A stretch of DNA of 64,000 bases from JAFDVJ01 sp044229875 (GTDB lineage Bacteria; Acidobacteriota; Blastocatellia; Pyrinomonadales; Pyrinomonadaceae): positions 1 to 64,000 of the forward strand of contig JBGASE010000001.1 in assembly GCA_044229875.1 (NCBI GenBank), written 5' to 3'. The notes beneath the pieces were generated by a model that worked only from the letters and a program-made list of their open reading frames with translations, did not search any database and had not been told where the DNA came from. Position numbers and translations under genes: made by a program. Shown in pieces: positions 1 to 8,510 of this stretch (position 1 is the stretch's first letter; every line of letters starts with the position of its first letter).

Positions 1-628
1 CCGTCCGGATCGTTTCAAACGAAGCCTCCGGAGGGCCGATAAGGAAGTGCGAGATCGGCAGAACGACATCGGCGGCGATACTCAAGGAACTTCCGAGCAG
101 CAGATCGTAACAGCGGTGGACGGATCCGACAAGCGAATTCTCGAGCGGCGACAGAATCAGATCGGCCTTCCCTTCTTCGATCGCCCGGAAAAGATCGTCA
201 AACGTCCGGCACGGAACGGTTCGAATTTCGCTTCCGAGAATCTTCAGCGCCGCTTCCTCGCTGAAGCTCCCGTGCTCACCCTGAAATGCGACGCGCGAAC
301 TCCGGTCGATTCTGTCGGGATCAATCGCCGCGTTGGCTTCCACGTTCGGCGCCGCCTGGAACCTCCTTTGCTGAAGATGAAGCGATTCGTCGATGATTCG
401 CTGAAAAATGTTTGCGATGCCAGTCGCGTCAAACGGCCCCGGATTCTCGGCCGTCAGTCGCGCGATGACCTCCGTCTCGCGCCGCGGGTCGCAAAGCGAC
501 GTGTCGACGCTCGATTTTGCGGCGCCGACCCGAAGCGCGATCTCCGCCCGCCGATTCAGAAGCCGTAGGATTTCGGCATCTATGGCGTCGATTTCCGCGC
601 GCGGATTGTTGATGTTTGGTTCGTTCAC
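1..628 (-). CDS. pheA: Bifunctional chorismate mutase/prephenate dehydratase, partial
   Basis: The gene runs off the left edge, so only about 209 N-terminal residues are present. Residues 1-90 look like an AroQ-type chorismate mutase: an all-helical segment starting RAEIDAIDAEILRLLNRR, followed by the conserved DPxRE-type region (CDPRRETEV). From about residue 110 the prephenate dehydratase domain begins (VAFQGEHGSFSEEAA, then SPLENSLVGSV). The C-terminal dehydratase part and the usual ACT domain lie outside the window. The enzyme converts chorismate via prephenate to phenylpyruvate in phenylalanine synthesis. The start is taken as GTG at 628 because no ATG is in frame upstream before the leader terminator. 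Regulation is probably by attenuation, from the leader at 686-849. Family assignment is confident; the exact start is less sure. Confidence 0.9.
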   Translation of the reverse strand, partial: MNEPNINNPRAEIDAIDAEILRLLNRRAEIALRVGAAKSSVDTSLCDPRRETEVIARLTAENPGPFDATGIANIFQRIIDESLHLQQRRFQAAPNVEANAAIDPDRIDRSSRVAFQGEHGSFSEEAALKILGSEIRTVPCRTFDDLFRAIEEGKADLILSPLENSLVGSVHRCYDLLLGSSLSIAADVVLPISHFLIGPPEASFETIRT

Positions 629-678
629 AACTTTGAAATCAAGAGCCGTTTTGCATTCAATCGCAAGGACACCGACAT

Positions 679-712
679 AAAAAAAGGCCATCACCCGTTT
701 TCAGGCAATGGC
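679..712 (-). terminator. Attenuator hairpin upstream of pheA
   Basis: Read on the minus strand, GCCATTGCC (712-704) and GGTGATGGC (695-687) form a stem with two mismatches, followed directly by seven T (685-679). This is an intrinsic terminator placed 50 bases before the pheA start rather than after a gene. A competing pairing exists: GGCATC (739-734) matches GATGCC (715-710), which shares bases with the terminator's 5' arm. The two folds are mutually exclusive, as in amino-acid attenuators. Confidence 0.6.
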
Positions 713-744
713 ATCCGTTTGCGCAGAACTTCAGATGCCGCTGC

Positions 745-849
745 CTAAGCGTAAGTAATGACCGTAAAAGCAAAAACCGAAGTGATCGGCCGGACAGAAT
801 TCCGTCCGGTCACATATTCCCAGGATTTTTCGTGTCTTTCCGTATGCAT
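745..849 (-). CDS. Putative Phe/Tyr leader peptide of pheA (34 aa)
   Basis: A 34-codon frame runs from ATG at 849 to TAG at 747-745, just upstream of the attenuator. Its end reads SVFAFTVITYA, with two TTT phenylalanine codons (774-772 and 768-766) and one tyrosine codon (753-751), similar in spirit to enterobacterial pheL. The stop lies 5 bases before the antiterminator strand GGCATC (739-734). A ribosome finishing at the stop would cover that strand, while one stalled at the Phe codons would leave it free. No strong ribosome binding site precedes the ATG, and a GTG at codon 13 is an alternative start. Function is inferred from layout only. Confidence 0.45.
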   Translation of the reverse strand: MHTERHEKSWEYVTGRNSVRPITSVFAFTVITYA

Positions 850-866
850 GTCTTGCGACCGAGTGC

Positions 867-895
867 AGACTACTATAACGAAAAATGATTGTCAA
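867..895 (-). promoter_or_regulatory. Probable sigma-70-type promoter of pheA leader
   Basis: On the minus strand TTGACA (895-890) is followed after 17 bases by TAGTCT (872-867). Transcription would begin near 860, just ahead of the leader peptide. The -35 box is a perfect match and the -10 is partial. The rest of 629-968 holds the leader, a perfect-looking hairpin at 790-809 inside the leader frame, and the upstream region of the lipase-like gene. Confidence 0.5.
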
Positions 896-968
896 CGAAA
901 CTTAATAACTGTTGCTTTGCACTGATACTTACCGTGAATTTCCTGCGCGTTATGGTCGGAGGACATCA

Positions 969-3296
969 ATGAAACGGCAAATAATCGCGCTTGCGATCAT
1001 AGTCTCAGCAATTTTTCCAATCACCGCCCAGCCGCGCCGAACGCCGCCGGTGAAATCGACGCCGATCACCAAGCCCGCGCCCGTCCGATGCGCCGGCGGT
1101 TGGCGCGGCGTGATTTCGTTTCGAAAGACCCTTGTCGATTCGCTTGAGTCGGACGAGCCGGGAATACGAAAATCGATCGATCGCATACAACATAAAACTT
1201 CGCGCAATTACGATTATTCGGCTCGCGCGATCATCGACGGCAAGCAACCTGAATCACCACAGGTCAGCACCCGGATTGACTTCACCGACAGCGACAAGAA
1301 CTGGGGACTCGAAAAGGTGTTCGATTCATGCGGTTCACGCGAGGCCGGGCACTGGTTCATCGTCGAGGGCACGGACGACCGGATGACAACTGCACAGGCA
1401 AGCGGTCCGGCACGCTCATTCAACCTCAGCGTCGACGAACTTGGCGGATTTTACAGCTTCAGTCTCCAGTTTTCGGATGCCAATGGCGTTTACAAGCGTG
1501 AGGAACATGTCCGACGCAGCGGGCACTGCCAGGCAAAGAACAATGAGCCGTTCGACCGATCAACCAATCAACCGACGAAGGTTGACGGAGAGAGCTTTTC
1601 GATTACCGGCGAGAAGGTCAACCCCGAAAGTCCTGATACGCTCATCGGATCAAAAATGTGGGGCGGCGGAACCGGCGAGGTCAAAGGATTCATCTACGAA
1701 GTTTCTTGGAGATTTACCAGGTGCCCGGCGCAGCTCGTCATTACGGAGCTCCGGCTTCAGCACCCGAAGTTCCCGCAATTTGAAAACTGGCAAGACATTC
1801 CCGAAACGATCGGGACGATTGACGGCAACCGGATCAAGGTCATCGCCCGCGTGCTGAACATGTCGGGCGAGACCAAATTCGCCGATCTGAAGATATCTGA
1901 AACATACAAGGGCGACCAGTGGAACGGTTCCCGACCTGACGAACCGCTGCCGGACGGTGAGGTCGGACTACGCCTCGAAGGCGGTGAAGAACGCGAGATC
2001 GAACTTGTATGGGACAGCGAGGGCCAGGCGTGGTTTGACGACGGCAGACCGCATCTGCTTCATCGCGTCAAGGCCGAGCTCTCGGAAAACGGACAAAAGA
2101 AAGACGAAAAAGAAAAGCGGGTAAACATCGCGCCGAAGCCGCTGGTACTTGTCAACGGCGTCTGGGGCGACCATTCGATCTGGGATCCGATCTATCAAAA
2201 CCTGATGTCGGCGACCCATAGCTATCAATGGAAGGCATATCCGGTCGGGAAAGACAATCGCTTCCCGCTTGGATCCGGAAACGCCTTTTTGTCGGGCAGT
2301 CCGTCGGTCTCGATCTACGAAAATGCCGACCGGCTTGCGAACTATGTAAATTTCGTTCGCGAAGACGCAAATGCCTGGCACGTAGATATGGTCGGACATT
2401 CGACCGGCGGCCTAATTGCCAGGCTGTATCTGCACAAGTCGATGCCGGCCGTTCCCGACGCGCGTCCCGCGGTCAAACATCTGATGATGCTCGGGACACC
2501 CAACGACGGCATCAGATGCGCCGACGTCTTTGCCGGGAAACTGAACATGTTCAAAGATGCGCTTCAGCCGGTACGCGAATTCACGCAGGATGAAATGACG
2601 CGTTTCAATAAATTCGTCGTCAACACCGGCGGAACCAGGGTCTCGGCGCTTGTTGGAAATTCCGTCCCGATAATCTGCGGCGGTTTCAATTGGAACGATG
2701 GCTTCGTTACCGTTGAATCGGCCAGACACGGCGTCGCCGATTTCGCATATTCGAACGATCTTAGCGGACAGCTTGTCGATGGCAAGAACTTCGGATCATT
2801 CGTCAGACCGCACGTTGTGACCGGTCCGAACGGCGCCTATCCGCTGCCGGTTAGATCCGATCCGAATGACATCGATCGTTGGAAGATCAATTCATTCGCG
2901 GCGTCCGAATTCGGATTTCGAAATGCGTCGTATTCGCCCGGGGAGCCTGTGCCGGGCGCATCAGCCACCATCGATGGCGAAATGACCGAGTTCAAACTTG
3001 CGCCGCGCGAAACGAAGATCGTTGACGTCCCGGTCGTCGCCGGGCCGAACCTCGGGTTCACGTTCATTGCAAGCCACGGGGTTTCGGCATCGCTGATCGA
3101 TCGCAACGGAACGATCGTCGCCCGAAACGACGCCGGCGATGCGCTGGCCCGCTCGGTGTTCCGGCTTCTCTATTTCCGATCGCCAGTGCCCGCCGGGACA
3201 TGGAAGATCAGGGTCGAGAATCGGTCGGACACGGAAGCGGTATTCGCAGGATACCCGTGGCAGTCGGCAACTCCGGTCCAACCCGTTGCTGACTAA
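969..3296 (+). CDS. Secreted alpha/beta-hydrolase (lipase/PGAP1-like)
   Basis: The 775-residue protein starts at 969, where GGAGG lies 6 bases upstream; an earlier in-frame ATG at 912 has no such site. Residues 1-21 (MKRQIIALAI...) are a signal peptide, so it is exported. The N-terminal half has no recognised domain. Around residues 405-560 there is an alpha/beta-hydrolase core with LVNGVWGDHSIWDP and the nucleophile elbow GHSTGG (Ser478), typical of lipase/PGAP1-like esterases. The C-terminal about 120 residues look like a beta-rich pre-peptidase C-terminal type domain (ends in a KIRVENRSDTEAVF-like strand). The substrate cannot be told. It stands alone, with a lipoprotein gene about 100 bases downstream. 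Confidence 0.75.
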   Translation: MKRQIIALAIIVSAIFPITAQPRRTPPVKSTPITKPAPVRCAGGWRGVISFRKTLVDSLESDEPGIRKSIDRIQHKTSRNYDYSARAIIDGKQPESPQVSTRIDFTDSDKNWGLEKVFDSCGSREAGHWFIVEGTDDRMTTAQASGPARSFNLSVDELGGFYSFSLQFSDANGVYKREEHVRRSGHCQAKNNEPFDRSTNQPTKVDGESFSITGEKVNPESPDTLIGSKMWGGGTGEVKGFIYEVSWRFTRCPAQLVITELRLQHPKFPQFENWQDIPETIGTIDGNRIKVIARVLNMSGETKFADLKISETYKGDQWNGSRPDEPLPDGEVGLRLEGGEEREIELVWDSEGQAWFDDGRPHLLHRVKAELSENGQKKDEKEKRVNIAPKPLVLVNGVWGDHSIWDPIYQNLMSATHSYQWKAYPVGKDNRFPLGSGNAFLSGSPSVSIYENADRLANYVNFVREDANAWHVDMVGHSTGGLIARLYLHKSMPAVPDARPAVKHLMMLGTPNDGIRCADVFAGKLNMFKDALQPVREFTQDEMTRFNKFVVNTGGTRVSALVGNSVPIICGGFNWNDGFVTVESARHGVADFAYSNDLSGQLVDGKNFGSFVRPHVVTGPNGAYPLPVRSDPNDIDRWKINSFAASEFGFRNASYSPGEPVPGASATIDGEMTEFKLAPRETKIVDVPVVAGPNLGFTFIASHGVSASLIDRNGTIVARNDAGDALARSVFRLLYFRSPVPAGTWKIRVENRSDTEAVFAGYPWQSATPVQPVAD

Positions 3297-3402
3297 ATCA
3301 TATCTGCCTAATCATATGTGTATACTATGCAACGATGTTCTGGTTTTGTTGATCGGCGTTACTGTGCTTGAATGTTTCTCAGAAAAGGAGAATCTGAGAG
3401 TT

Positions 3403-3951
3403 ATGAAACAAACAATCTGGATCATGATCATCGGCGCCGTTCTGATCGCCGCCGGATGCACCCGCAATGAACAGCCGCGGACCGAGACGAACGTCGCCCC
3501 GAAGACGGAATTCAACGCCGACGCGGCAAAGACCGAGATCGGTTCGATGCTCGACGCGTTCAACACTGCGGCGGCCAATGCCGAATTTGAAAAGTACTTC
3601 GCGTTTTTTGATGAGGACGCGATCTTTATCGGCACCGACGCCACCGAGCGTTGGGACAAAGCGAGCTTCAAAACCTGGGCCAAACCGCATTTTGACAAAA
3701 AGAAGACTTGGAATTTCAAGTCGGTGCAACGCGGCGTCTCTTTTGACAAAACCGGTGAGACCGCTTGGTTTGACGAACTTCTTTCAACCCAGATGAAAAT
3801 CTGCCGGGGTTCCGGTGTTCTCATCCGGAAAGACGGTGGATGGAAACTCAAGCAATACGTTCTTTCGATGACGATCCCGAATGATCATGTCGATGCCGTC
3901 GTCAAGATCAAATCGCCGATCGAGGACGGTTTGCTTGAGAAGATGAAATAA
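3403..3951 (+). CDS. SnoaL/NTF2-like lipoprotein
   Basis: This 182-residue protein begins with a lipoprotein signal peptide ending in the lipobox IAAGC (Cys19). The start at 3403 is chosen because it gives this signal; AAGGAG is 12 bases upstream and GAGAG is closer. Residues 45-165 resemble the NTF2/SnoaL fold used by DUF4440-type proteins: a helix with MLDAFNTAAANAEFEKYFAFFDEDAIFIG, then KPHFDKKKTWNF and a final strand GSGVLIRKDGGWKLKQYVLS. Such proteins bind or turn over small ligands, but no active residues can be assigned. It lies six bases before the AhpD-like gene and may share its transcript. Confidence 0.65.
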   Translation: MKQTIWIMIIGAVLIAAGCTRNEQPRTETNVAPKTEFNADAAKTEIGSMLDAFNTAAANAEFEKYFAFFDEDAIFIGTDATERWDKASFKTWAKPHFDKKKTWNFKSVQRGVSFDKTGETAWFDELLSTQMKICRGSGVLIRKDGGWKLKQYVLSMTIPNDHVDAVVKIKSPIEDGLLEKMK

Positions 3952-3957
3952 TAACAT

Positions 3958-4509
3958 ATGCGTTTATTAGAATATGACGGATCGAAAAGTTTGATGATTC
4001 GGATCGCGAACTGGTTTACAAAACGTAGTTTCGGAAAGGAATTTACGCCGACGAACGTTATCTACGCGCGAAAACCCGAATTGCTGTCGTTTGCGATGAA
4101 GATCGCCAAATTCGAGTCGAAACAAAACTCACTCGATCCGTCGCTTCGGATCCTGATAAAGCTTGCCGGCGCAACAGCCAACGGCTGTGAGTTTTGTCAG
4201 GACATCGCGCTTGCGACCGCCGTCCGCGAGAAACTCGGTACCGGGCGCTTCAGGGCACTGATCGACGGTACGCCTGGCGTTTTCACAGAACCCGAACAAG
4301 CGGCGCTCGACGTGGTCGGCGAATACAACCGACACCGCCGAGTCTCCGATGAGTCGTTTGACCGGCTGAAAAAACACTTCGACGAAGTGCAGATTATTGA
4401 AATTCTCGCGCTCAACGCATTCGAACAATTCTATAACGCGCTTACGGTACCGCTCGGGATCGGTTCAGACGGATTGCAGCAGATCGCGGAGAGAAGCCTT
4501 AATTCCTGA
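3958..4509 (+). CDS. Carboxymuconolactone decarboxylase/AhpD-like protein
   Basis: The 183-residue protein contains the AhpD/CMD signature: a helical segment with GCEFCQDIA (a CxxC pair near residue 79-82) followed by a helix with LDVVGEYNRHRRVSDESFDRLKKHFDEVQIIEI. In AhpD the CxxC pair reduces peroxiredoxin partners; in other family members it is of unknown use. No ahpC-like gene is nearby, so the role is open (antioxidant or unassigned). The gene follows the SnoaL-like lipoprotein gene closely. The downstream gene is convergent. Confidence 0.75.
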   Translation: MRLLEYDGSKSLMIRIANWFTKRSFGKEFTPTNVIYARKPELLSFAMKIAKFESKQNSLDPSLRILIKLAGATANGCEFCQDIALATAVREKLGTGRFRALIDGTPGVFTEPEQAALDVVGEYNRHRRVSDESFDRLKKHFDEVQIIEILALNAFEQFYNALTVPLGIGSDGLQQIAERSLNS

Positions 4510-4571
4510 GTTCAGCCCGGAACCGTCGCAACCATTGCACGATCCGGATAATTCGTCCGGCTTCAAAAACA

Positions 4572-4910
4572 TCAGCTCTCCGCGTCATACATGAATTCGC
4601 GAAGTTCCTGAGAACAGCGACAGGCTTTGGCGATCTTGGCAGCCCACCTGACGGCCGCAACGCGTGACGGAAGTTCCAAAATACAGAAGCCGCCGTTAAG
4701 CTCCTTGGTTTGCGGATAGGTTTGATTCGTGAACGATCCGTCCGCGGCTACCATCTGCGGCGCGATAACCTCGTTGATCCCGCCGCCGAAAACATACACG
4801 CTGGCGGCCTTTGCCTCACGGATCACTTCACGCGCGGCCTCGCCGACGGCAGCCATCTCTTCAGCCGGCACATTCATCGCCGGTGAAGGAAAGGAAATCA
4901 AGTATTTCAT
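4572..4910 (-). CDS. YCII-related/DGPF-domain protein
   Basis: A 112-residue soluble protein that matches the YCII/DGPF (PhnB-like) small-protein family: MKYLISFPSPAMNVP at the N-terminus, a central YVFGGGINEVIAP, then DGSFTNQTYPQTKELNGGFCILELPS and a helix RVAAVRWAAKIAKACRC. These proteins have a ferredoxin-like alpha/beta fold. They are often encoded near ECF sigma factors, but none is seen here. Biochemical function is unknown. It is convergent with the AhpD-like gene. Confidence 0.7.
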   Translation of the reverse strand: MKYLISFPSPAMNVPAEEMAAVGEAAREVIREAKAASVYVFGGGINEVIAPQMVAADGSFTNQTYPQTKELNGGFCILELPSRVAAVRWAAKIAKACRCSQELREFMYDAES

Positions 4911-5077
4911 GATAGTTCAAAACGAATGATGCGGTTGCTCCGATCAACAGATGATGCGACCAAAACGACGAAAACGGACTCTGACAAACAGCCAATCGGG
5001 CCAAACTGTCGAATCAGGATTGTTCTTTCCGTTCAGATATGTACGACGCCGATAAAAGCCGTATTTTGGTGCGCACG

Positions 5078-5386
5078 CTACTGATCATTATTTCCGGACT
5101 TGCGGCCGGCGTACAGCAACGTGCTGAAAAACGCGGCAAACAACGCCAGTCCTCCGAGCAAGATCGCTCTATTTAGCCAGGTGAACAATTGAAACTCTTC
5201 CCGAGTATGCGCTGTGCCATACTTCCCGAAATATCCGCCATCTTGCGGAACGATCGGGTTGTCGGGAAACAATAGCATTTGAGTGATCAGCGATGCCGCG
5301 AAGAATAGTCCGGATGATGGCAGCAGAACCTTCAGCCATCGCGGGTAGTTTCTGAATTCTTTGATGCGCTTACCGAATCCTCCCAT
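5078..5386 (-). CDS. Small membrane protein of unknown function
   Basis: A 102-residue protein with two predicted membrane segments (about residues 21-41, VLLPSSGLFFAASLITQMLL, and 69-90, AILLGGLALFAAFFSTLLYAG), separated by a polar loop. The start at 5386 is set by AAGGGAG six bases upstream; a longer frame back to 5434 has no ribosome binding site. I do not recognise the family. It stands alone between a YCII-like gene and a repeat-rich gap. The interval 4911-5077 shows no gene. Confidence 0.55.
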   Translation of the reverse strand: MGGFGKRIKEFRNYPRWLKVLLPSSGLFFAASLITQMLLFPDNPIVPQDGGYFGKYGTAHTREEFQLFTWLNRAILLGGLALFAAFFSTLLYAGRKSGNNDQ

Positions 5387-5547
5387 CTTTTTCTCCCTTG
5401 AGCTCCGAAATCTGCACTTTGAACCAACGTTCAATCATCGAGTTTACCACCGGCGGCCGAAACACGCTGAAGAATAAATTCCCGCATTTCTTCGGACATG
5501 TTCGCAACCCGGTATCGTTATGAACTGCGATTTGGAGAAGAGCAGTC

Positions 5548-5580
5548 GATTTTGGATTTTTGATTGCCGATTTTGGATTG
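5548..5580. repeat. Dispersed GATTTTGGATT-type low-complexity repeat
   Basis: GATTTTGGATT is repeated twice here with a GATTG spacer. Similar AT-rich words recur in other intergenic spots: 6360-6375 (inverted), 25251-25271 and 25724-25745 (inverted). They look like a genome-wide low-complexity repeat rather than part of a gene. The stretch 5387-5918 (532 bases) contains no convincing gene; it holds this repeat and the hairpin element at 5677-5804. Confidence 0.5.
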
Positions 5581-5676
5581 ATTCACGTAAGTTCGATACT
5601 GCTCCGCGATCCGAAATCGAGATGTGTCGCCGCTCGCGCGGCTGGGTTGGGATGACAGGCCAACGAGTTCGCAATT

Positions 5677-5804
5677 GAATTGCCGTCTGCTTCAGCTGAC
5701 GGACCGGGGCAAAATTAATAATTACAGGGCTTTAGCCCAACTTTCGGCTGAAGCCGGAAGGCAGTTGGCTTCCATTGACCGTTCGTTGAAACGAACGGCA
5801 ATTC
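5677..5804. repeat. Four-hairpin palindromic repeat element (REP/MITE-like)
   Basis: The 128-base element is bounded by perfect 10-base inverted ends, GAATTGCCGT at 5677-5686 and ACGGCAATTC at 5795-5804. Inside are hairpins CCGTC...GACGG, GGGCT-TT-AGCCC, CGGCT-GA-AGCCG and CCGTTCGT-TGAA-ACGAACGG. Such multi-hairpin units are typical of REP/BIME or small non-autonomous mobile elements. No RAYT transposase gene is in the window and no second copy was found here. Confidence 0.65.
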
Positions 5805-5918
5805 ATCTAACACAAGCTATTGAACGCGTTTTGAGATGATCTTATCCGCTCTACCTTCATCTGACTGCGGCATCGAACATTCCACCTTCTTGGGACATTG
5901 AAACGGTTCCGCAGCGCA

Positions 5919-6266
5919 TTATCCCCAAAAGCAACACCACGGATCGGTTTCGATTTCCTCAACGATCTCTTCAATCGTCCGCACTTCTGGTAACGGATCA
6001 TATCCGTGCCATTTCAAATCCTGCCGCATCCAGTACAGTTTCCAAACGTTCTGGGTTCTGACGTAGGTGGTTTTAGCAACCGGTGACTCAATTTCTTTCG
6101 TCGGCGCGCCTCGCCATGCAGCATGGATCTCAAAGATCTCAACGCTTTGTCCGTTGATCCGGAAACCCAAGTCAAGTTTGTCGCGGATATTAACCGGTGG
6201 ACGCCGTCTTGCGATAAAGGCACCAACAACTCTCTCAATATTTGCAATTTCGATTTCACTCAACAC
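5919..6266 (-). CDS. DUF3024 family protein
   Basis: The 115-residue protein matches DUF3024: an N-terminal helix, a strand pair FRINGQSVEIFEIHAAW, the signature ESPVAKTTYVRTQNVWKLYWMRQDLKWHGYDP, and a short acidic tail. The family is soluble and uncharacterised, sometimes linked to mobile-element-rich regions. The start is a GTG at 6266, which is the longest reading and gives the usual family length. It lies between the palindromic repeat and proC, transcribed with proC but 137 bases apart. Confidence 0.75.
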   Translation of the reverse strand: MLSEIEIANIERVVGAFIARRRPPVNIRDKLDLGFRINGQSVEIFEIHAAWRGAPTKEIESPVAKTTYVRTQNVWKLYWMRQDLKWHGYDPLPEVRTIEEIVEEIETDPWCCFWG

Positions 6267-6403
6267 AGCGACAGCTTACTGCTAAGGCGAATTCCATGTC
6301 GAGCGGCGGGATATGAATCGGATCGGCTGACTGATGGCACTAACTACAAACGGAGAACTCCAAAATCCAAAATCGCCGGGCCGCCTGAAGGCGGAACTCC
6401 AAG

Positions 6404-7243
6404 TTACCTCTTCCCCAATGACACCGCCCGTTGATATGCCGCATAGACTGCTTTTGAAAGGACGGTCCGGAGGCCGCCTTTTTCCATTTGGTAGATTGCG
6501 TCGGCGGAGGTTCCGCCGGGCGAGGTGACCATGTTTCGCAGTTCGGCCGGGTGTTTGTGCGATTCCAACGCGAACTTGACTGACCCGAGCATCGTTTCCT
6601 GCACCAACTCTTTCGACATTTCTCGCGAGAATCCGAGATGAACGCCGGCGTCGGTGAGCGCTTCCATGACCATGAAAATGTAGGTCGGTCCGGTCGCCGA
6701 CAGCGACGTCGCCATCTCGATCATGTTCTCGGTTTCGACGAAAAGTTCTTTCCCGAGCGCCGTCAGCAGCGTTCTGACTCGCAATCGCTCATCGTCCGAA
6801 ACCGCATCCGTGCACGTCCAGGCCGTCATTCCGGCGCCGATCTGCGACGGCGTGTTCGGCATCGTCCGAACCACTTTGCGGCATCCGAGAGTATCGCCGA
6901 TCGTCTCGATCCGCGCGCCGGCGATGATCGATATCACAAGTTGTCCGGGCGTGACGACGCCATTCAACTCGTCAAGAACGCCTTTGATCCGCTGCGGTTT
7001 GACACACAGAAAGACGCATGAATCGGCCGCGTCCTGAACCGCGCGAACTGCGTCAGCGTTACGTTCGTAAGCCGTAATGCCGTACCGATCCTGAAGTTCC
7101 CCTCGGCGATTGGAGCGCGGATGGCTTGCCGCGATCTGATCGGGCCGGACCAACTCTTTGCGCAGCAGCCCGGCGACCACAGATTCGGCCATCACGCCGC
7201 AACCGATAAACGCAAGTTTCGTGTTTGAGAGTGTTTCTTTCAT
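6404..7243 (-). CDS. proC: Pyrroline-5-carboxylate reductase
   Basis: The 279-residue enzyme reduces pyrroline-5-carboxylate to proline with NAD(P)H. It has the Rossmann motif FIGCGVMAESVVAGL (about 11-25), the conserved VVRTMPNTPSQIGAGMT region near residue 120, and the family signature in PGGTSADAIYQMEKGG close to the C-terminus. The length is normal. The start at 7243 follows an AGGTG box about 9 bases upstream; an upstream frame adds 16 residues without support. It is divergent from tyrS with about 70 bases between them, so the promoters of both must lie there. Confidence 0.95.
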   Translation of the reverse strand: MKETLSNTKLAFIGCGVMAESVVAGLLRKELVRPDQIAASHPRSNRRGELQDRYGITAYERNADAVRAVQDAADSCVFLCVKPQRIKGVLDELNGVVTPGQLVISIIAGARIETIGDTLGCRKVVRTMPNTPSQIGAGMTAWTCTDAVSDDERLRVRTLLTALGKELFVETENMIEMATSLSATGPTYIFMVMEALTDAGVHLGFSREMSKELVQETMLGSVKFALESHKHPAELRNMVTSPGGTSADAIYQMEKGGLRTVLSKAVYAAYQRAVSLGKR

Positions 7244-7315
7244 CGCATGACGCACCTTTTGTCTTGAAATTAAGCTGCAAACCGTTAACAATTAACGCTT
7301 ACGATTTACAGACTC

Positions 7316-8509
7316 ATGACAATCGACGAACAAATTCAGTTTATCAAAAAAGGATCGGTCGACCTCATTCGCGAGGATGATCTGCGCCGCAAGCTCGAGC
7401 ATTCAGCAAAGACGGGCAAGCCGCTGCGAGTCAAACTCGGCGCCGATCCGACCGCACCCGACATTCATATCGGGCACACAGTCGTCATCCGCAAACTCCG
7501 CGCATTTCAGGAACTCGGTCACACCGCGATTTTTCTGATTGGCAGTTTTACCGGAATGATCGGCGATCCTTCCGGAAAAAATGCGACGCGTCCGCCGCTG
7601 TCGCGTGAAGAGATCGACGCCAACGCCGAAACTTACAAGACGCAGATCTTCAAACTGCTCGATCCGGAAAAGACCGAAATCAGGTTCAACTCTGAATGGA
7701 TGGACAAATTCGACGCTGCGGATTTCGTGAGGCTTTGCTCGCGCGTGACCGTCAAACAGATTCTCGAACGCGCCGATTTTGAGAAGCGTTTGAAAGAAGA
7801 GCGTCCGATCTCGCTTCATGAACTTCTTTATCCGCTTGTTCAGGGCTATGACTCGGTGGCGCTTGAATCTGATGTAGAACTCGGCGGGACCGATCAGAAG
7901 TTCAATCTGATGGTCGGCCGCAATCTGCAGCGCGAATATTCGCAGGATCCGCAGGTGATCATCACGACGCCGCTGCTTGAAGGGCTTGACGGCGTCAACA
8001 AGATGTCGAAATCGCTCAACAATTACATCGGCATCGATGAATCTCCGACCGAGATGTTCGGAAAAGTGATGTCGGTTTCAGACGATCTGATGTGGCGCTA
8101 TTTCGAACTTTTGACCGACAAAACTCCGGCAGAGATCGAACGCATGCGGACCGGCGGTGAGAATCCGCGGAACTTCAAGGTCGAGCTGGCAAAGTCGATC
8201 ATCGCCGATTTTCATTCTGCCCAAGCGGCGCGCGAAGCCGAAGACGAATTCAACCGACGGTTTGTCCAAAAAGAGATTCCCGACGAGATCGAATCGACGA
8301 CGATCGCCGCCGGCAAGTACAATCTGGCGGATCTGATGGCGCAAACCGGTCTCGCGGCCTCGAGAAAGGAAGCGAAGCGATTGATCGAACAAGGCGGCGT
8401 CAAACTGAACGGCGAGAAGGCATCGAATTCGGGAGCAGAAATCGATGTCGATTCGGAGGTTTTGATACAGGTCGGCAAACGGCGATTTTTGAAGATCGGA
8501 ACGGAATAG
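7316..8509 (+). CDS. tyrS: Tyrosyl-tRNA synthetase
   Basis: The 397-residue class I synthetase charges tRNA-Tyr. HIGH is HIGH at residues 51-54 (DIHIGHT), followed by FLIGSFTGMIGDPSGK; the KMSKS loop is at 229-233 (VNKMSKSLNN). A C-terminal S4 RNA-binding domain lies at about 335-395 (ASRKEAKRLIEQGGVKLNGEKAS). Motifs and length fit the TyrZ-like bacterial subfamily (TyrRS type 2). The next gene starts one base after its stop, so the two are likely co-transcribed. Confidence 0.96.
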   Translation: MTIDEQIQFIKKGSVDLIREDDLRRKLEHSAKTGKPLRVKLGADPTAPDIHIGHTVVIRKLRAFQELGHTAIFLIGSFTGMIGDPSGKNATRPPLSREEIDANAETYKTQIFKLLDPEKTEIRFNSEWMDKFDAADFVRLCSRVTVKQILERADFEKRLKEERPISLHELLYPLVQGYDSVALESDVELGGTDQKFNLMVGRNLQREYSQDPQVIITTPLLEGLDGVNKMSKSLNNYIGIDESPTEMFGKVMSVSDDLMWRYFELLTDKTPAEIERMRTGGENPRNFKVELAKSIIADFHSAQAAREAEDEFNRRFVQKEIPDEIESTTIAAGKYNLADLMAQTGLAASRKEAKRLIEQGGVKLNGEKASNSGAEIDVDSEVLIQVGKRRFLKIGTE

Positions 8510-8510
8510 T

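Noticed and set aside
47..568. Plus-strand open frame of 173 codons at the left edge
   Set aside because: It runs antisense to the partial pheA, which has clear enzyme motifs.
790..809. Perfect-looking hairpin CCGGAC...GTCCGG as an independent terminator
   Set aside because: It has no T run on either strand and lies inside the leader frame; more likely part of the leader fold.
912..968. N-terminal extension of the lipase-like gene
   Set aside because: The ATG at 969 has GGAGG at good distance and starts a signal peptide; the extension has neither.
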